Below are positions 25,046 through 32,560 of a stretch of 42,594 bases of DNA, one piece after another. The DNA lies in the NCBI GenBank assembly GCA_947626795.1, contig CANQTH010000019.1, positions 1 through 42,594 on the forward strand, given 5' to 3'. How positions within the stretch are numbered: the stretch's first letter is position 1; the number at the start of each line of letters is the position of its first letter. The position numbers were made by a program, and so were the translations under genes. Source of the DNA: an uncultured Lachnospiraceae bacterium (lineage in GTDB: Bacteria; Bacillota; Clostridia; Lachnospirales; Lachnospiraceae). The notes under the pieces were generated by a model. The model saw only the letters and a list, made by a program, of their open reading frames with translations. It did not search any database and was not told the DNA's origin.

Positions 25046-25600
25046 TTGGTGAACATAATTGTAGCATTTCCGAAGCTGGAAAACGGGAAGAGCATTAAGA
25101 ATATCCTGGTAAAAAACGGGTTTTCCGTCGGCGCGGTCTGTACGGCTGGCGCGCAGGCGCTGCAGTATGCGGATATGTATGAGGACGGGCTTGTGGTATG
25201 CGCCGGGCGGCTGCAGGACATGATGTACACGCAGCTTCGGGAATATCTTACGGCCGGGTTTGAGATGCTCGTGCTGTCGTCGCCGGGCGTGTGGGAAGAG
25301 CAGGCGGAGCATGTGGTCTATCTGTCCATGCCGTTAAAAGTCCATGAGCTTGTCAGCACGGTGGAAATGATCGCATATACCCTGGCGCGGCGGAAAAAGA
25401 AGAAGCGATCCAGGCCCAGGGAACGCAGCGCGGAGGAAAACAGGATCATCCGCAAGGCCAAGGAGATCCTGATGGAGCGTAACCACATGACCGAGGAGGA
25501 GGCGCACCGCTATATGCAAAAGAGCAGCATGGACAGCGGGACAGGCCTGGCGGAAACAGCGCAGATGATACTGGCGGGAAGCGGGTACGCGAGGGATTAG
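25046..25600 (+). CDS. ANTAR-domain antiterminator with degenerate receiver
   Basis: 184 residues. Residues 1-110 resemble a response-regulator receiver (alternating beta strands, PLKVHELV near the end) but lack the phospho-acceptor Asp: the expected strand reads LVVCAGRL. After a basic linker (RRKKKKRSR), residues 125-180 form an ANTAR RNA-binding domain (EENRIIRKAKEILMERNHMTEEEAHRYMQKSSMD). ANTAR proteins bind twin hairpins in mRNA leaders to prevent termination, often in nitrogen metabolism. Position behind glnA supports that role; since it cannot be phosphorylated in the usual way, it may respond to a ligand or partner. Start is TTG 25046 or GTG 25049, both after GGAGG. Its last codons are repeated downstream. 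Confidence 0.85.
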   Translation: MVNIIVAFPKLENGKSIKNILVKNGFSVGAVCTAGAQALQYADMYEDGLVVCAGRLQDMMYTQLREYLTAGFEMLVLSSPGVWEEQAEHVVYLSMPLKVHELVSTVEMIAYTLARRKKKKRSRPRERSAEENRIIRKAKEILMERNHMTEEEAHRYMQKSSMDSGTGLAETAQMILAGSGYARD

Positions 25601-25797
25601 GCAAAAAAGAGCAGATGCCCCTGGCGGGAAGCGGGTACGCGGGGGATCAGGCAAAACGGCGCAGATGATACTGGCGGGAAGCGGGTGCGCGAGGGATCAG
25701 GGCATCCGTGCGGAAGGAGCAGACAAAACGGCGCAGATGATACTGGCGGGAAGCGGGTACGCGGGGGATCAGGGCATCCGCGCGGAAGGAGCAAGGG
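25561..25797 (+). repeat. Tandem repeat copying the 3' end of the ANTAR gene
   Basis: The core CTGGCGGGAAGCGGGTACGC starts at 25571 and 25621, with variants at 25671 and 25743 (periods 50, 50 and 72 bp). The first copy is the coding end and stop of the ANTAR gene. The last two copies carry an extra 22 bp including a GGAAGGAGC ribosome-site-like stretch. The array fills the gap to dapF. Confidence 0.85.
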
Positions 25798-25813
25798 AAA
25801 GGAGTGGCGGCAT

Positions 25814-26665
25814 ATGAGATTTACGAAAATGCATGGGATCGGGAACGATTACATCTATGTGGACTGCCTTGCGCAGACAGTCAAAGATCCCGGTGAAGTT
25901 GCGAAATTTGTCAGCGACAGGCATTTTGGGATCGGGGGAGACGGGCTGGTCTTGATCAGCCCCTCGCAGACGGCCGATTTTGAGATGCGGATGTACAATG
26001 CGGACGGCTCCCAGGGGGAGATGTGCGGGAACGCCATCCGATGTGTGGCAAAATACGCGTACGACCGTGGGCTTACGGAAAAGACGCGGATCAGCATTGA
26101 CACGCTGGCCGGGACAAAATATCTGGAATTGGCGGTGGAGGGCGGGAAAGTCGCCCGGGTGAAGGTGAACATGGGCGCGCCGGAGCTGGCGGCCGAAAAG
26201 ATCCCGGTCGTCGCGGACGGGGAGCGGGCGGTGGACGTCCCGATCGAAGTGAGCGGGAAGACGTACCGCATGACCTGCGTTTCCATGGGCAACCCGCACT
26301 GCGTCGTATTTTTAGACGAGGACGTTCGGCAGTTTGGCTTAGCGGGCGTCGGCCCGTCTTTTGAGAACCATCCGCGTTTTCCCAAGCGGATAAACACGGA
26401 ATTTGTGAACGTGATCGACAGGCATACGCTGCGGATGCGCGTATGGGAGCGCGGAAGCGGGGAGACGCTTGCCTGCGGCACGGGGGCCTGCGCGTCGGTC
26501 GTGGCGGCGATCGTGAACGGGAAAGTGGAAAAGGAAGCGACGGTCCGGCTGCTGGGCGGCGAGCTGTCCATTTCCTGGGAAGGCGGGGACGCCCCGGTCT
26601 ACATGACAGGCCCTGCGGCGACGGTATTCGACGGGGAGATCGAGCTTCCGGCAGGCCTGCAGTGA
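25814..26665 (+). CDS. dapF: Diaminopimelate epimerase
   Basis: Interconverts LL- and meso-diaminopimelate for peptidoglycan and lysine. 283 residues in two similar halves, each giving one catalytic cysteine: Cys71 in GEMCGNAIRC and Cys221 in LACGTGACAS. MRFTKMHGIGNDY is the usual opening and GNPHCVVF the central motif. ATG 25814 is preceded by AAAGGAGTGGCGGCAT. Followed by dapL, it forms the last two steps of the aminotransferase route to meso-DAP. Confidence 0.96.
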   Translation: MRFTKMHGIGNDYIYVDCLAQTVKDPGEVAKFVSDRHFGIGGDGLVLISPSQTADFEMRMYNADGSQGEMCGNAIRCVAKYAYDRGLTEKTRISIDTLAGTKYLELAVEGGKVARVKVNMGAPELAAEKIPVVADGERAVDVPIEVSGKTYRMTCVSMGNPHCVVFLDEDVRQFGLAGVGPSFENHPRFPKRINTEFVNVIDRHTLRMRVWERGSGETLACGTGACASVVAAIVNGKVEKEATVRLLGGELSISWEGGDAPVYMTGPAATVFDGEIELPAGLQ

Positions 26666-26686
26666 AGGGATTCCATCCCATTAGAT

Positions 26687-26767
26687 GAACTGTGCAACAG
26701 TTCAGTCCGTAAGAATGTGTAAATTTTGCCAGGTGGAAATCTGGCTCTTTGCCGAAGGCAAACTTTC
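26687..26767 (+). repeat. Structured intergenic repeat, copy C (3'-truncated)
   Basis: It begins with GAACTGT-GCA-ACAGTTC (26687-26703), then AGTCCGTAAGAATGTGTAAATTTTGCC as in copy E (split by a line here only in wording), a GCCAG/CTGGC stem where copy B has GCCGG/CCGGC, and TTTGCCGAAGGCAAAC. The 3' half is missing. It lies between dapF and dapL. Confidence 0.7.
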
Positions 26768-26821
26768 ATGTTGCTAATGTAAGCGGCGTATTCATGCGCC
26801 GGATGAGAAAAGGAGAGAGAG

Positions 26822-28036
26822 ATGTACAAGATCAACACAAATTATCAGAAACTTCCGGGGAGCTATCTGTTCAGCACGATCGCGAAGAAAGTGGCCGCGT
26901 TTTCCGAGGCGAACCCGGACAAGAACGTGATCCGGCTCGGGATCGGGGATGTGACGCAGCCGTTGGCCCCGGCGGTCATCGAGGCGCTGCACCAGGCGGT
27001 GGACGAGATGGGCAAGGCGGAGACGTTCCGCGGGTATGCGCCTGATCTGGGCTACGAGTTTTTGCGGAACGCCATCGTGGAAAACGACTACAAGCCCCGC
27101 GGCTGCGACATCGGGGCGGACGAGGTGTTCGTTTCGGACGGGGCGAAGAGCGATTCCGCCAATATCCAGGAGCTGTTTGACGTGGAGAACAAGATCGCGG
27201 TCTGCGACCCGGTTTACCCGGTATACGTGGATTCCAACGTCATGTCCGGGCGGACGGGGACGTATGACCCGCAGAAAGGGACATGGAGCGACGTGATCTA
27301 TATGCCCTGCACGATGGAGAACGGCTTTGTGCCGGAATTTCCGAAAGAGGCGCCGGACATGATCTACCTGTGCCTGCCGAACAACCCGACCGGGACGACG
27401 ATCACGAAGTCCCAGCTCCAGGAATGGGTGGATTATGCGAACAGGGTCGGCGCGGTCATCATCTACGACGCGGCTTATGAGGCATATATCTCGGAATCTG
27501 ACGTGGCGCATTCCATTTACGAATGCGAGGGCGCCAAAACGTGCGCGATCGAGCTGAAGAGCTATTCCAAGAATGCCGGGTTTACCGGGGTGCGCTTAGG
27601 ATATACGGTAGTGCCGAAAGAGCTGAAATGCGGGGACGTTTCCTTAAATGGGATGTGGGCGCGGCGCCACGGGACGAAATTCAACGGCGCGCCGTACATC
27701 GTGCAGCGCGCGGGCGAGGCGACGTACAGCCCGGAAGGGAAGGCGCAGTTGAAAGAGCAGGTCGCTTATTACATGAAAAACGCGTCCGCGATCAAACAGG
27801 GATTGCAGGACGCAGGGTATACCGTGTTCGGCGGCGTGAACGCGCCGTATATCTGGCTGAAGACGCCGGGCAGCATGACGTCCTGGGAATTTTTCGACGA
27901 CCTGCTGGAACGCGCGAACGTCGTGGGGACGCCGGGATCCGGATTTGGGCCGAGCGGGGAAGGGTACTTCCGCCTGACCGCGTTTGGGACATGGGAAAAT
28001 ACGCTCGCGGCATTGGAGCGGATCCGGAAATTGTAA
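26822..28036 (+). CDS. dapL: LL-diaminopimelate aminotransferase
   Basis: PLP enzyme that converts tetrahydrodipicolinate directly to LL-DAP with glutamate, bypassing succinylated or acetylated intermediates. 404 residues, with the family opening KINTNYQKLPGSYLF, FRGYAPDLGYEFLR near residue 70, PNNPTGT at about 187-192, and the PLP lysine Lys250 in SYSKNAGFTG. AAAGGAGAGAG lies before the ATG. The pairing with dapF is functional as well as positional. It converges with the response-regulator gene, with 59 bp between stops and no obvious terminator. Confidence 0.96.
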   Translation: MYKINTNYQKLPGSYLFSTIAKKVAAFSEANPDKNVIRLGIGDVTQPLAPAVIEALHQAVDEMGKAETFRGYAPDLGYEFLRNAIVENDYKPRGCDIGADEVFVSDGAKSDSANIQELFDVENKIAVCDPVYPVYVDSNVMSGRTGTYDPQKGTWSDVIYMPCTMENGFVPEFPKEAPDMIYLCLPNNPTGTTITKSQLQEWVDYANRVGAVIIYDAAYEAYISESDVAHSIYECEGAKTCAIELKSYSKNAGFTGVRLGYTVVPKELKCGDVSLNGMWARRHGTKFNGAPYIVQRAGEATYSPEGKAQLKEQVAYYMKNASAIKQGLQDAGYTVFGGVNAPYIWLKTPGSMTSWEFFDDLLERANVVGTPGSGFGPSGEGYFRLTAFGTWENTLAALERIRKL

Positions 28037-28095
28037 GACCGGATGGAGGAAGCTGGGGCTGTCGCGCGAAGGGACGTAAGCGCAGGAGATTGCCG

Positions 28096-28713
28096 TCAAT
28101 GCTGGTAGTAAAAAACGGCAAGCTGCGTCCGGTCGCGCAGTCCCAGCTTTTCTAGTACGATGCTGAGGTAATTCCGCACGGTGCCTTCGCTTAGGCAGAG
28201 CTGCTCCGCGATCTCGCGGTTGCTCAGCCCCTCCGCCACGAACTGGATGATGGAAAGCTCCTTGTCGGTGATGCCCTTCCCGCGGTAGTCGTATCGGGGC
28301 GTTTCCGCCAGGAAATCCGGGAGGCGCGTGACGATCTCGTTTCCGAAGACGCTCTGCCCCTTTGCCACGGCCTCCAGCGCGGGCAGCAGGCATTCAAAAT
28401 CCTGTTTTAAAAGGTAGCCTTTCGCGCCAAGGTGCAGCGCGCGGACGATGTACGCGTCGTCCAAGAACGTCGTCAGGAACAGGATCTTCGCGTCCGGGTC
28501 TTTTGTTAAAATGGCATCTGCGGCGTCTAGGCCGCTCATGGGACTCATGCGGATGTCCATGAGCAGGACGTCCGGCTGATATTTTTCATATAAGGCGGCC
28601 GCCTCTTCCCCGTCCGTCCCGATGCCCAGGACATGGACCTTCCCGGAAGCTTCCAGGATGGTCTTCAAGGAAAGGGAGACAAGGCGGTCGTCGTCTGCGA
28701 TTATGATATTCAT
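28096..28713 (-). CDS. NarL/FixJ-family response regulator, orphan
   Basis: 205 residues. The receiver domain (1-120) has Asp7-Asp8-Asp9, phospho-acceptor Asp53 in LLMDIRMS, Thr81/82 and Lys103, all intact. A LuxR-type helix-turn-helix domain (about 145-203) contains ITDKELSIIQFVAEGLSNREIA and LCLSEGTVRNYLS. No histidine kinase is adjacent, so its signal is unknown. The start at 28713 lies at the predicted transcription start with no ribosome site, so the mRNA may be leaderless. A longer open frame upstream to 29112 runs through the RNase H gene and is a shadow. Confidence 0.88.
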   Translation of the reverse strand: MNIIIADDDRLVSLSLKTILEASGKVHVLGIGTDGEEAAALYEKYQPDVLLMDIRMSPMSGLDAADAILTKDPDAKILFLTTFLDDAYIVRALHLGAKGYLLKQDFECLLPALEAVAKGQSVFGNEIVTRLPDFLAETPRYDYRGKGITDKELSIIQFVAEGLSNREIAEQLCLSEGTVRNYLSIVLEKLGLRDRTQLAVFYYQH

Positions 28714-28720
28714 GAGATTG

Positions 28721-28749
28721 AATATACCATAAACCGAAGGAATTTTCAA
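28721..28749 (-). promoter_or_regulatory. Sigma-A promoter giving a leaderless response-regulator mRNA
   Basis: Minus strand: TTGAAA (28749-28744), 17 bp, TATATT (28726-28721). Transcription would begin near 28714, at or one base before the ATG at 28713. No Shine-Dalgarno lies between. Confidence 0.6.
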
Positions 28750-28769
28750 CGCTGGCATAAGGAGGGACC

Positions 28770-29594
28770 ATGGCGAAAAAGAATTTTTATGCGGTAAGAA
28801 AAGGAAAAGAGCCAGGCATTTTTGAAACTTGGGAGGCGTGCAGGGCGTCTGTCGGCGGCTATCCGGGGGCGGACTACAAAGGCTTCCAGACGCTGGAAGA
28901 GGCGCGGGCCTACCTTGCGGCCGGGGAAGAAAGCCCGGCTGCAAGCGGGAAAACCCAGCCGCAAGGCGTCGGAAGTCAGGCAGAAAGCGGAAAAATCCAG
29001 CCGCAAGGCGTCGGAACCCGGGCGGCAAGCGGAAAAATCCAGCCGCAAGGCAGCGGAACCCGGGCGGCAAGCGGAAAAACCCAGCCGCAAGGCGTCGGAA
29101 CCCGGGCGGCAAGCGGAAAAATCCAGCCGCCAGACCAGATGATCGCTTACGTGGACGGCAGCTTTGACGAGAAGATAGGAAAATATTCTTTCGGATGCGT
29201 GATGCTTTTGCCGGACGGGGAGATCGTGCGGGAATCCGGCAGCGGGAACAACCCGGAATCCGCGGCTTTAAGGAACGTTACGGGAGAGATGTTAGGCGCG
29301 ATGTTCGCCGTGAAATGGGGCTGCGTCAACGGCTATCCGGCGATCCGGCTCTGCTACGACTATATGGGGATCGAGATGTGGGCGACCGGGGGCTGGAAGG
29401 CGAAGAACAGCCTGACCAGGAAATACGCGGCGTTCATGCGGGAACACAGGAAATGGATCGCGGTGGAATTTCGCAAGATCGCGGCGCATACCGGGGACAA
29501 ATATAACGAAGAGGCGGACAAGCTGGCGAAGGCGGCGCTGCTGGAAGGCAGCGGCATCCCGAAGATCCGGAAAAAAGACGTTGGACTTGTATAA
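28770..29594 (+). CDS. Viroplasmin-domain ribonuclease H
   Basis: 274 residues. An N-terminal viroplasmin domain (about 1-52: KNFYAVRKGKEPGIFETWEACRA split by WEAC) binds RNA-DNA hybrids. A linker of five 14-residue repeats (about 57-120, AASGKIQPQGVGTR) follows. Residues 124-274 are an RNase HI domain with the four acidic residues Asp129 (YVDGSF), Glu173 (TGEML), Asp197 (CYDYMG) and Asp250 (EEADKLAK). It should cleave RNA in RNA-DNA hybrids in replication and repair. AAGGAGGGACC precedes ATG 28770. It is divergent from the response regulator with a 56-bp gap. Confidence 0.9.
   Translation: MAKKNFYAVRKGKEPGIFETWEACRASVGGYPGADYKGFQTLEEARAYLAAGEESPAASGKTQPQGVGSQAESGKIQPQGVGTRAASGKIQPQGSGTRAASGKTQPQGVGTRAASGKIQPPDQMIAYVDGSFDEKIGKYSFGCVMLLPDGEIVRESGSGNNPESAALRNVTGEMLGAMFAVKWGCVNGYPAIRLCYDYMGIEMWATGGWKAKNSLTRKYAAFMREHRKWIAVEFRKIAAHTGDKYNEEADKLAKAALLEGSGIPKIRKKDVGLV
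28940..29130 (+). repeat. 42-bp tandem coding repeat in the RNase H linker
   Basis: The marker CCAGCCGC recurs at 28955, 28997, 29039, 29081 and 29123, exactly 42 bp apart. The copies differ at a few bases. The array encodes only the linker, so copy number could change without disturbing either domain. Confidence 0.9.
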
Positions 29595-29617
29595 TCTCTG
29601 AGAAAAGAGTAAAATGA

Positions 29618-29653
29618 GTAACAGTTCAGGGCAGCCGTCAGACTGGGCTGTCA
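29618..29653 (+). repeat. Structured intergenic repeat, copy D (short form)
   Basis: GTAACAGTTCAG (29618-29629) followed by CAGCC and GGCTG arms and ending CTGTCAC. It looks like the two ends of the element joined after loss of the interior. It lies 55 bp before the sbcD-like gene. Confidence 0.55.
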
Positions 29654-29708
29654 CGAAAATCGTGGTTATGCGGCAGGCGCGGAAGATGCCGGAGGTAAGG
29701 AGAGGAAA

Positions 29709-30752
29709 ATGAAATTCATTCACATAGCAGATGTGCATCTGGGGGCGAAGCCGGACAAGGGCAAGGCCTGGGAGAAAGAGCGGGAGAGGCATAGCTGGCA
29801 GGCGTTTGTGGACGTGATCGACAAGGCGGAGGAAGAAGAGGCGCAGCTCCTTCTGATCGCCGGGGATCTGTTCCACGGGCAGCCGCTTTTGTGGGAGCTG
29901 GAGGCGGTGAACGGCCAGTTTTCCAGGATCCCAAAGACCCAGGTCGTGCTGATCGCCGGGAACCGGGACTACTTGGGCCCGCATTCGCTGTACCATACGT
30001 TCACCTGGGGGGAGAACGTGAGCTTCCTGAAAGAAGAAAACATATGCATGCTGGAATTGGCGCAGCTCGGCGTGAGGATCTACGGGCAGAGCTACTGGCA
30101 TAAGGAGATCCGGCGGAATATCTACCAGGGCGTGCAGGGAAAGGACGAGGGCTTCTTTAACATCCTGCTGGCGCATGGCGGGGACGAGGCGCATATCCCG
30201 TTCCGGATGCAGGATTTTAAGGACGCGGGGTTCGACTACGCGGCGCTCGGGCATATCCACAAGCCGATGGAGCATATCCGCGGGCGCGTCGTGATGGCGG
30301 GCGCGCTCCAGCCTATTGACTGCGGCGACATGGGGGAGCATGGCTATTTCCTGGTGGAGGCCAAGGGCCATGACTGCCGCGTGCAGTTCCATCCGCTCCG
30401 TTACTGCGAATACCGCCCGCTGAACTTAAAGCTGACGGACGGCATTACCGAGAGGAAGCTGGCGGAGTACGTGGAAGAGCGGATCCGGCAGGCCCCGGCG
30501 TACCAGATCTTCAAGATCACGCTGACCGGGTTCGGCGGGTTCGGCGCGGTAGACGGGAGGAGCTTGGAGGGGCTTGGCCGGGTGGCGCAGGTGGTGAACC
30601 GCTGCCAGGCGGAGTACGACCTTGAGAAACTAAAGATGCAGCACGGGCAGCGCCTGATCGGGAAATACATCCGCGCCATGGAGACGATGCCGCAGGATGA
30701 GGTCGCGAAACGTGCGCTGCACTATGGCGTGGAGGCGTTGATGGCGGAATGA
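29709..30752 (+). CDS. SbcD/YhaO-like DNA repair exonuclease, altered motif
   Basis: 347-residue calcineurin-type metallophosphoesterase of the Mre11/SbcD family. Metal-binding motifs are IADVHLG (Asp8, His10), LIAGDLFHG (Asp52), HGG and GHIHKP. The third motif, normally GNHD, reads GNRD at residues 84-87: the histidine that acts near the scissile phosphate in Mre11 is an arginine here. Activity may therefore be changed. GTAAGGAGAGGAAA precedes the ATG. The stop overlaps the start of the ATPase partner (ATGA), so the two are translationally coupled as in SbcCD and YhaO-YhaN. Confidence 0.85.
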   Translation: MKFIHIADVHLGAKPDKGKAWEKERERHSWQAFVDVIDKAEEEEAQLLLIAGDLFHGQPLLWELEAVNGQFSRIPKTQVVLIAGNRDYLGPHSLYHTFTWGENVSFLKEENICMLELAQLGVRIYGQSYWHKEIRRNIYQGVQGKDEGFFNILLAHGGDEAHIPFRMQDFKDAGFDYAALGHIHKPMEHIRGRVVMAGALQPIDCGDMGEHGYFLVEAKGHDCRVQFHPLRYCEYRPLNLKLTDGITERKLAEYVEERIRQAPAYQIFKITLTGFGGFGAVDGRSLEGLGRVAQVVNRCQAEYDLEKLKMQHGQRLIGKYIRAMETMPQDEVAKRALHYGVEALMAE

Positions 30753-32380
30753 AGATTACGGAAATACGGATAAAAAATTTTGGGAAATTACATAATATCA
30801 ATATCCGGCCTCTTCCAGGGCTGAATGTGATATACGGAGAAAACGAGACGGGCAAGTCCACCATGCAGCGGTTTATCGCCGGGATGCTCTTTGGGGCGGG
30901 AGGCCAAAAAGAGTCGGGCGGGCAGTACGCGCCCTGGGACGGCAGCGAGCCATACGCCGGGGAGATCGGTTTTATGTCCGGCGGGAAGGAATTTTCCCTG
31001 GAGCGCGATTTTTCCGGGGAGGGGGACGCGCTGAGGCTGCGTGACGGGAGCGGGAAGGAACTCCCGGCTTCCCAGGAGGAAGTGGAGAAGCTCTTCGGCG
31101 GCATGACGAAAGAGACGTACGAGAATACATACTGCATCAGCCAGGCGGCTGTCGAGACGAAAAAAGAGTTCGCGGGTGTCTTAAAGAATTACTTTGTCAA
31201 CGCGGCGTACGGCGGCGAGAAGAAAGTGGACGTGTCGGGCGCGCAGGAACGCCTGCGGGAAGGCCGCGAGAACGCGCAGCAGCGTTACAAGGAGAAAGTC
31301 GCGGCGCGCAAGGAAGAGGAAGGGCGCCTTTTGATGAAAGAGAAGCTCTTGGAAAAGGACGCGGAGCAGATCCGCAAGCAGCGGCAGGAGGGGATCCCGG
31401 CCCTGCTGCGCAGGAAGCAGGAGACGGTCTGGCCGGAGCGCGAGACGAACCAGATGGCGGAATACCTGAGGGACATACGCCAGCAGAATGAGCAGTTGGA
31501 GTACAAGGTAAAGCGCGGCGCCTTCCTGGCGGTCACGGCGGCCGCGTTCTTCGCGTGCTGCTGGAATGCGGCGGCGCACCATCTGTTCCGCAGCCCCACG
31601 CTGGGCTGGGCGGCGTTAGAGGCGCTCCTGCTTTTGTGGCTCGCGTTCGGCGTCGCCGGGACGGTCATCTGGAACAAAGAGGCGCGGCGGCTCAAGCAGC
31701 TCCGCAAAGAGCAGGCCGAGGAAAAAGAGGCGATGATCCGTTTCGCGTCCATAGAAAAAGAGCGTCACAAGCTGCGGGAACGCCAGGACAAGCAGGCGCG
31801 GCAGGAAGCGTTGGAGGAAATGCTGAACACGCAGCTTTTGGAGAAGCAGGCGGAGCTGACGAACCTGCGGGAAGAACTGGCCGAGTGCCGCAGGCCCGCG
31901 GAGGACGAGAAAGAAGCCGCGCGCCAGGTGAAGGCATACGACTTAGCGTACGAGGAGATCGGGAAGCTTTCCGACGATATCTGCAAGGAAGCCGACCCGG
32001 CGCTCGCTCAGGAGATGAGCCGGATCTTTTCCGAGCTGACGAATGGGAAATACCAGAAGATCGGGCTGGATGAGAAAATGGGGCTGGTGGCATGGGAAGG
32101 AGACCGCAGGCTGCGCCCGTGGCAGCTAAGCCGCGGGACGATGGAGCAGATGTACGTCTCGCTGCGCCTGGGCGCGGGCGGGATTTTTACCGGGGAAGAC
32201 CCCATGCCGATCATTCTGGACGAGGTGTTCGCGGCCTTTGATGAAAAGCGTTTGGAATCGACGTTAAGATGGCTGGGGAAACAGCCCGGGCAGATCTTTT
32301 TGTTCACCTGCCGGAAACGGGAGATGGAGATCTTAGAACGGACCGGGATCCCCTACGGGAAGATCATGTTGAGCAGATAG
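30749..32380 (+). CDS. Short SbcC/YhaN-like ATPase with membrane segment
   Basis: 543 residues, about half the size of SbcC or YhaN. The Walker A GENETGKST is at 30-38. A coiled coil runs from about 145 to 250. Two closely spaced hydrophobic stretches (about 258-305: AFLAVTAAAFFACCWNAA, then ALEALLLLWLAFGVAGTVI) should span the membrane. A second coiled coil returns to the C-terminal ABC half with the signature-like LSRGTMEQMY and the Walker B PIILDEVFAAFDE. So the usual long coiled-coil arm is replaced by a short one tethered to the membrane. It is coupled to the SbcD-like gene by a 4-bp overlap and presumably forms its ATPase subunit. Confidence 0.8.
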   Translation: MKITEIRIKNFGKLHNINIRPLPGLNVIYGENETGKSTMQRFIAGMLFGAGGQKESGGQYAPWDGSEPYAGEIGFMSGGKEFSLERDFSGEGDALRLRDGSGKELPASQEEVEKLFGGMTKETYENTYCISQAAVETKKEFAGVLKNYFVNAAYGGEKKVDVSGAQERLREGRENAQQRYKEKVAARKEEEGRLLMKEKLLEKDAEQIRKQRQEGIPALLRRKQETVWPERETNQMAEYLRDIRQQNEQLEYKVKRGAFLAVTAAAFFACCWNAAAHHLFRSPTLGWAALEALLLLWLAFGVAGTVIWNKEARRLKQLRKEQAEEKEAMIRFASIEKERHKLRERQDKQARQEALEEMLNTQLLEKQAELTNLREELAECRRPAEDEKEAARQVKAYDLAYEEIGKLSDDICKEADPALAQEMSRIFSELTNGKYQKIGLDEKMGLVAWEGDRRLRPWQLSRGTMEQMYVSLRLGAGGIFTGEDPMPIILDEVFAAFDEKRLESTLRWLGKQPGQIFLFTCRKREMEILERTGIPYGKIMLSR

Positions 32381-32383
32381 GGC

Positions 32384-32530
32384 GTAACAGTTCAGCCCGG
32401 AACTTTGCACTTGCTGCAAAGTCCGTAAGAACGTGTAAATTTTGCTGAGTGGGAATCCGGCTCTCTGCCGAAGGCAAACTTTAAATGAGTCGGATTCCGT
32501 ATCAGGGCAGCCGCAAGGCTGAACTGTTAC
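32384..32530 (+). repeat. Structured intergenic repeat, copy E (complete)
   Basis: 147 bp with perfect 14-bp terminal inverted repeats GTAACAGTTCAGCC (32384-32397) and GGCTGAACTGTTAC (32517-32530). Inside are ACTTTGCA-CTTGC-TGCAAAGT (32402-32422), GGAATCCGGCTC (32452-32463) paired with GAGTCGGATTCC (32487-32498, one wobble), an inner TGCC-GAA-GGCA hairpin, and AGCC-GCAA-GGCT (32509-32520), which competes with the terminal pairing. It ends 30 bp before the PBP start. Confidence 0.85.
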
Positions 32531-32560
32531 TTACGATAGGGCGCGGGGACAGGAAGGGTT

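Noticed and set aside
25685-25813. In-frame extension of dapF through the tandem repeats
   Set aside because: It would add about 43 low-complexity residues before the conserved MRFTKMHGIGNDY start. ATG 25814 has a good ribosome site.
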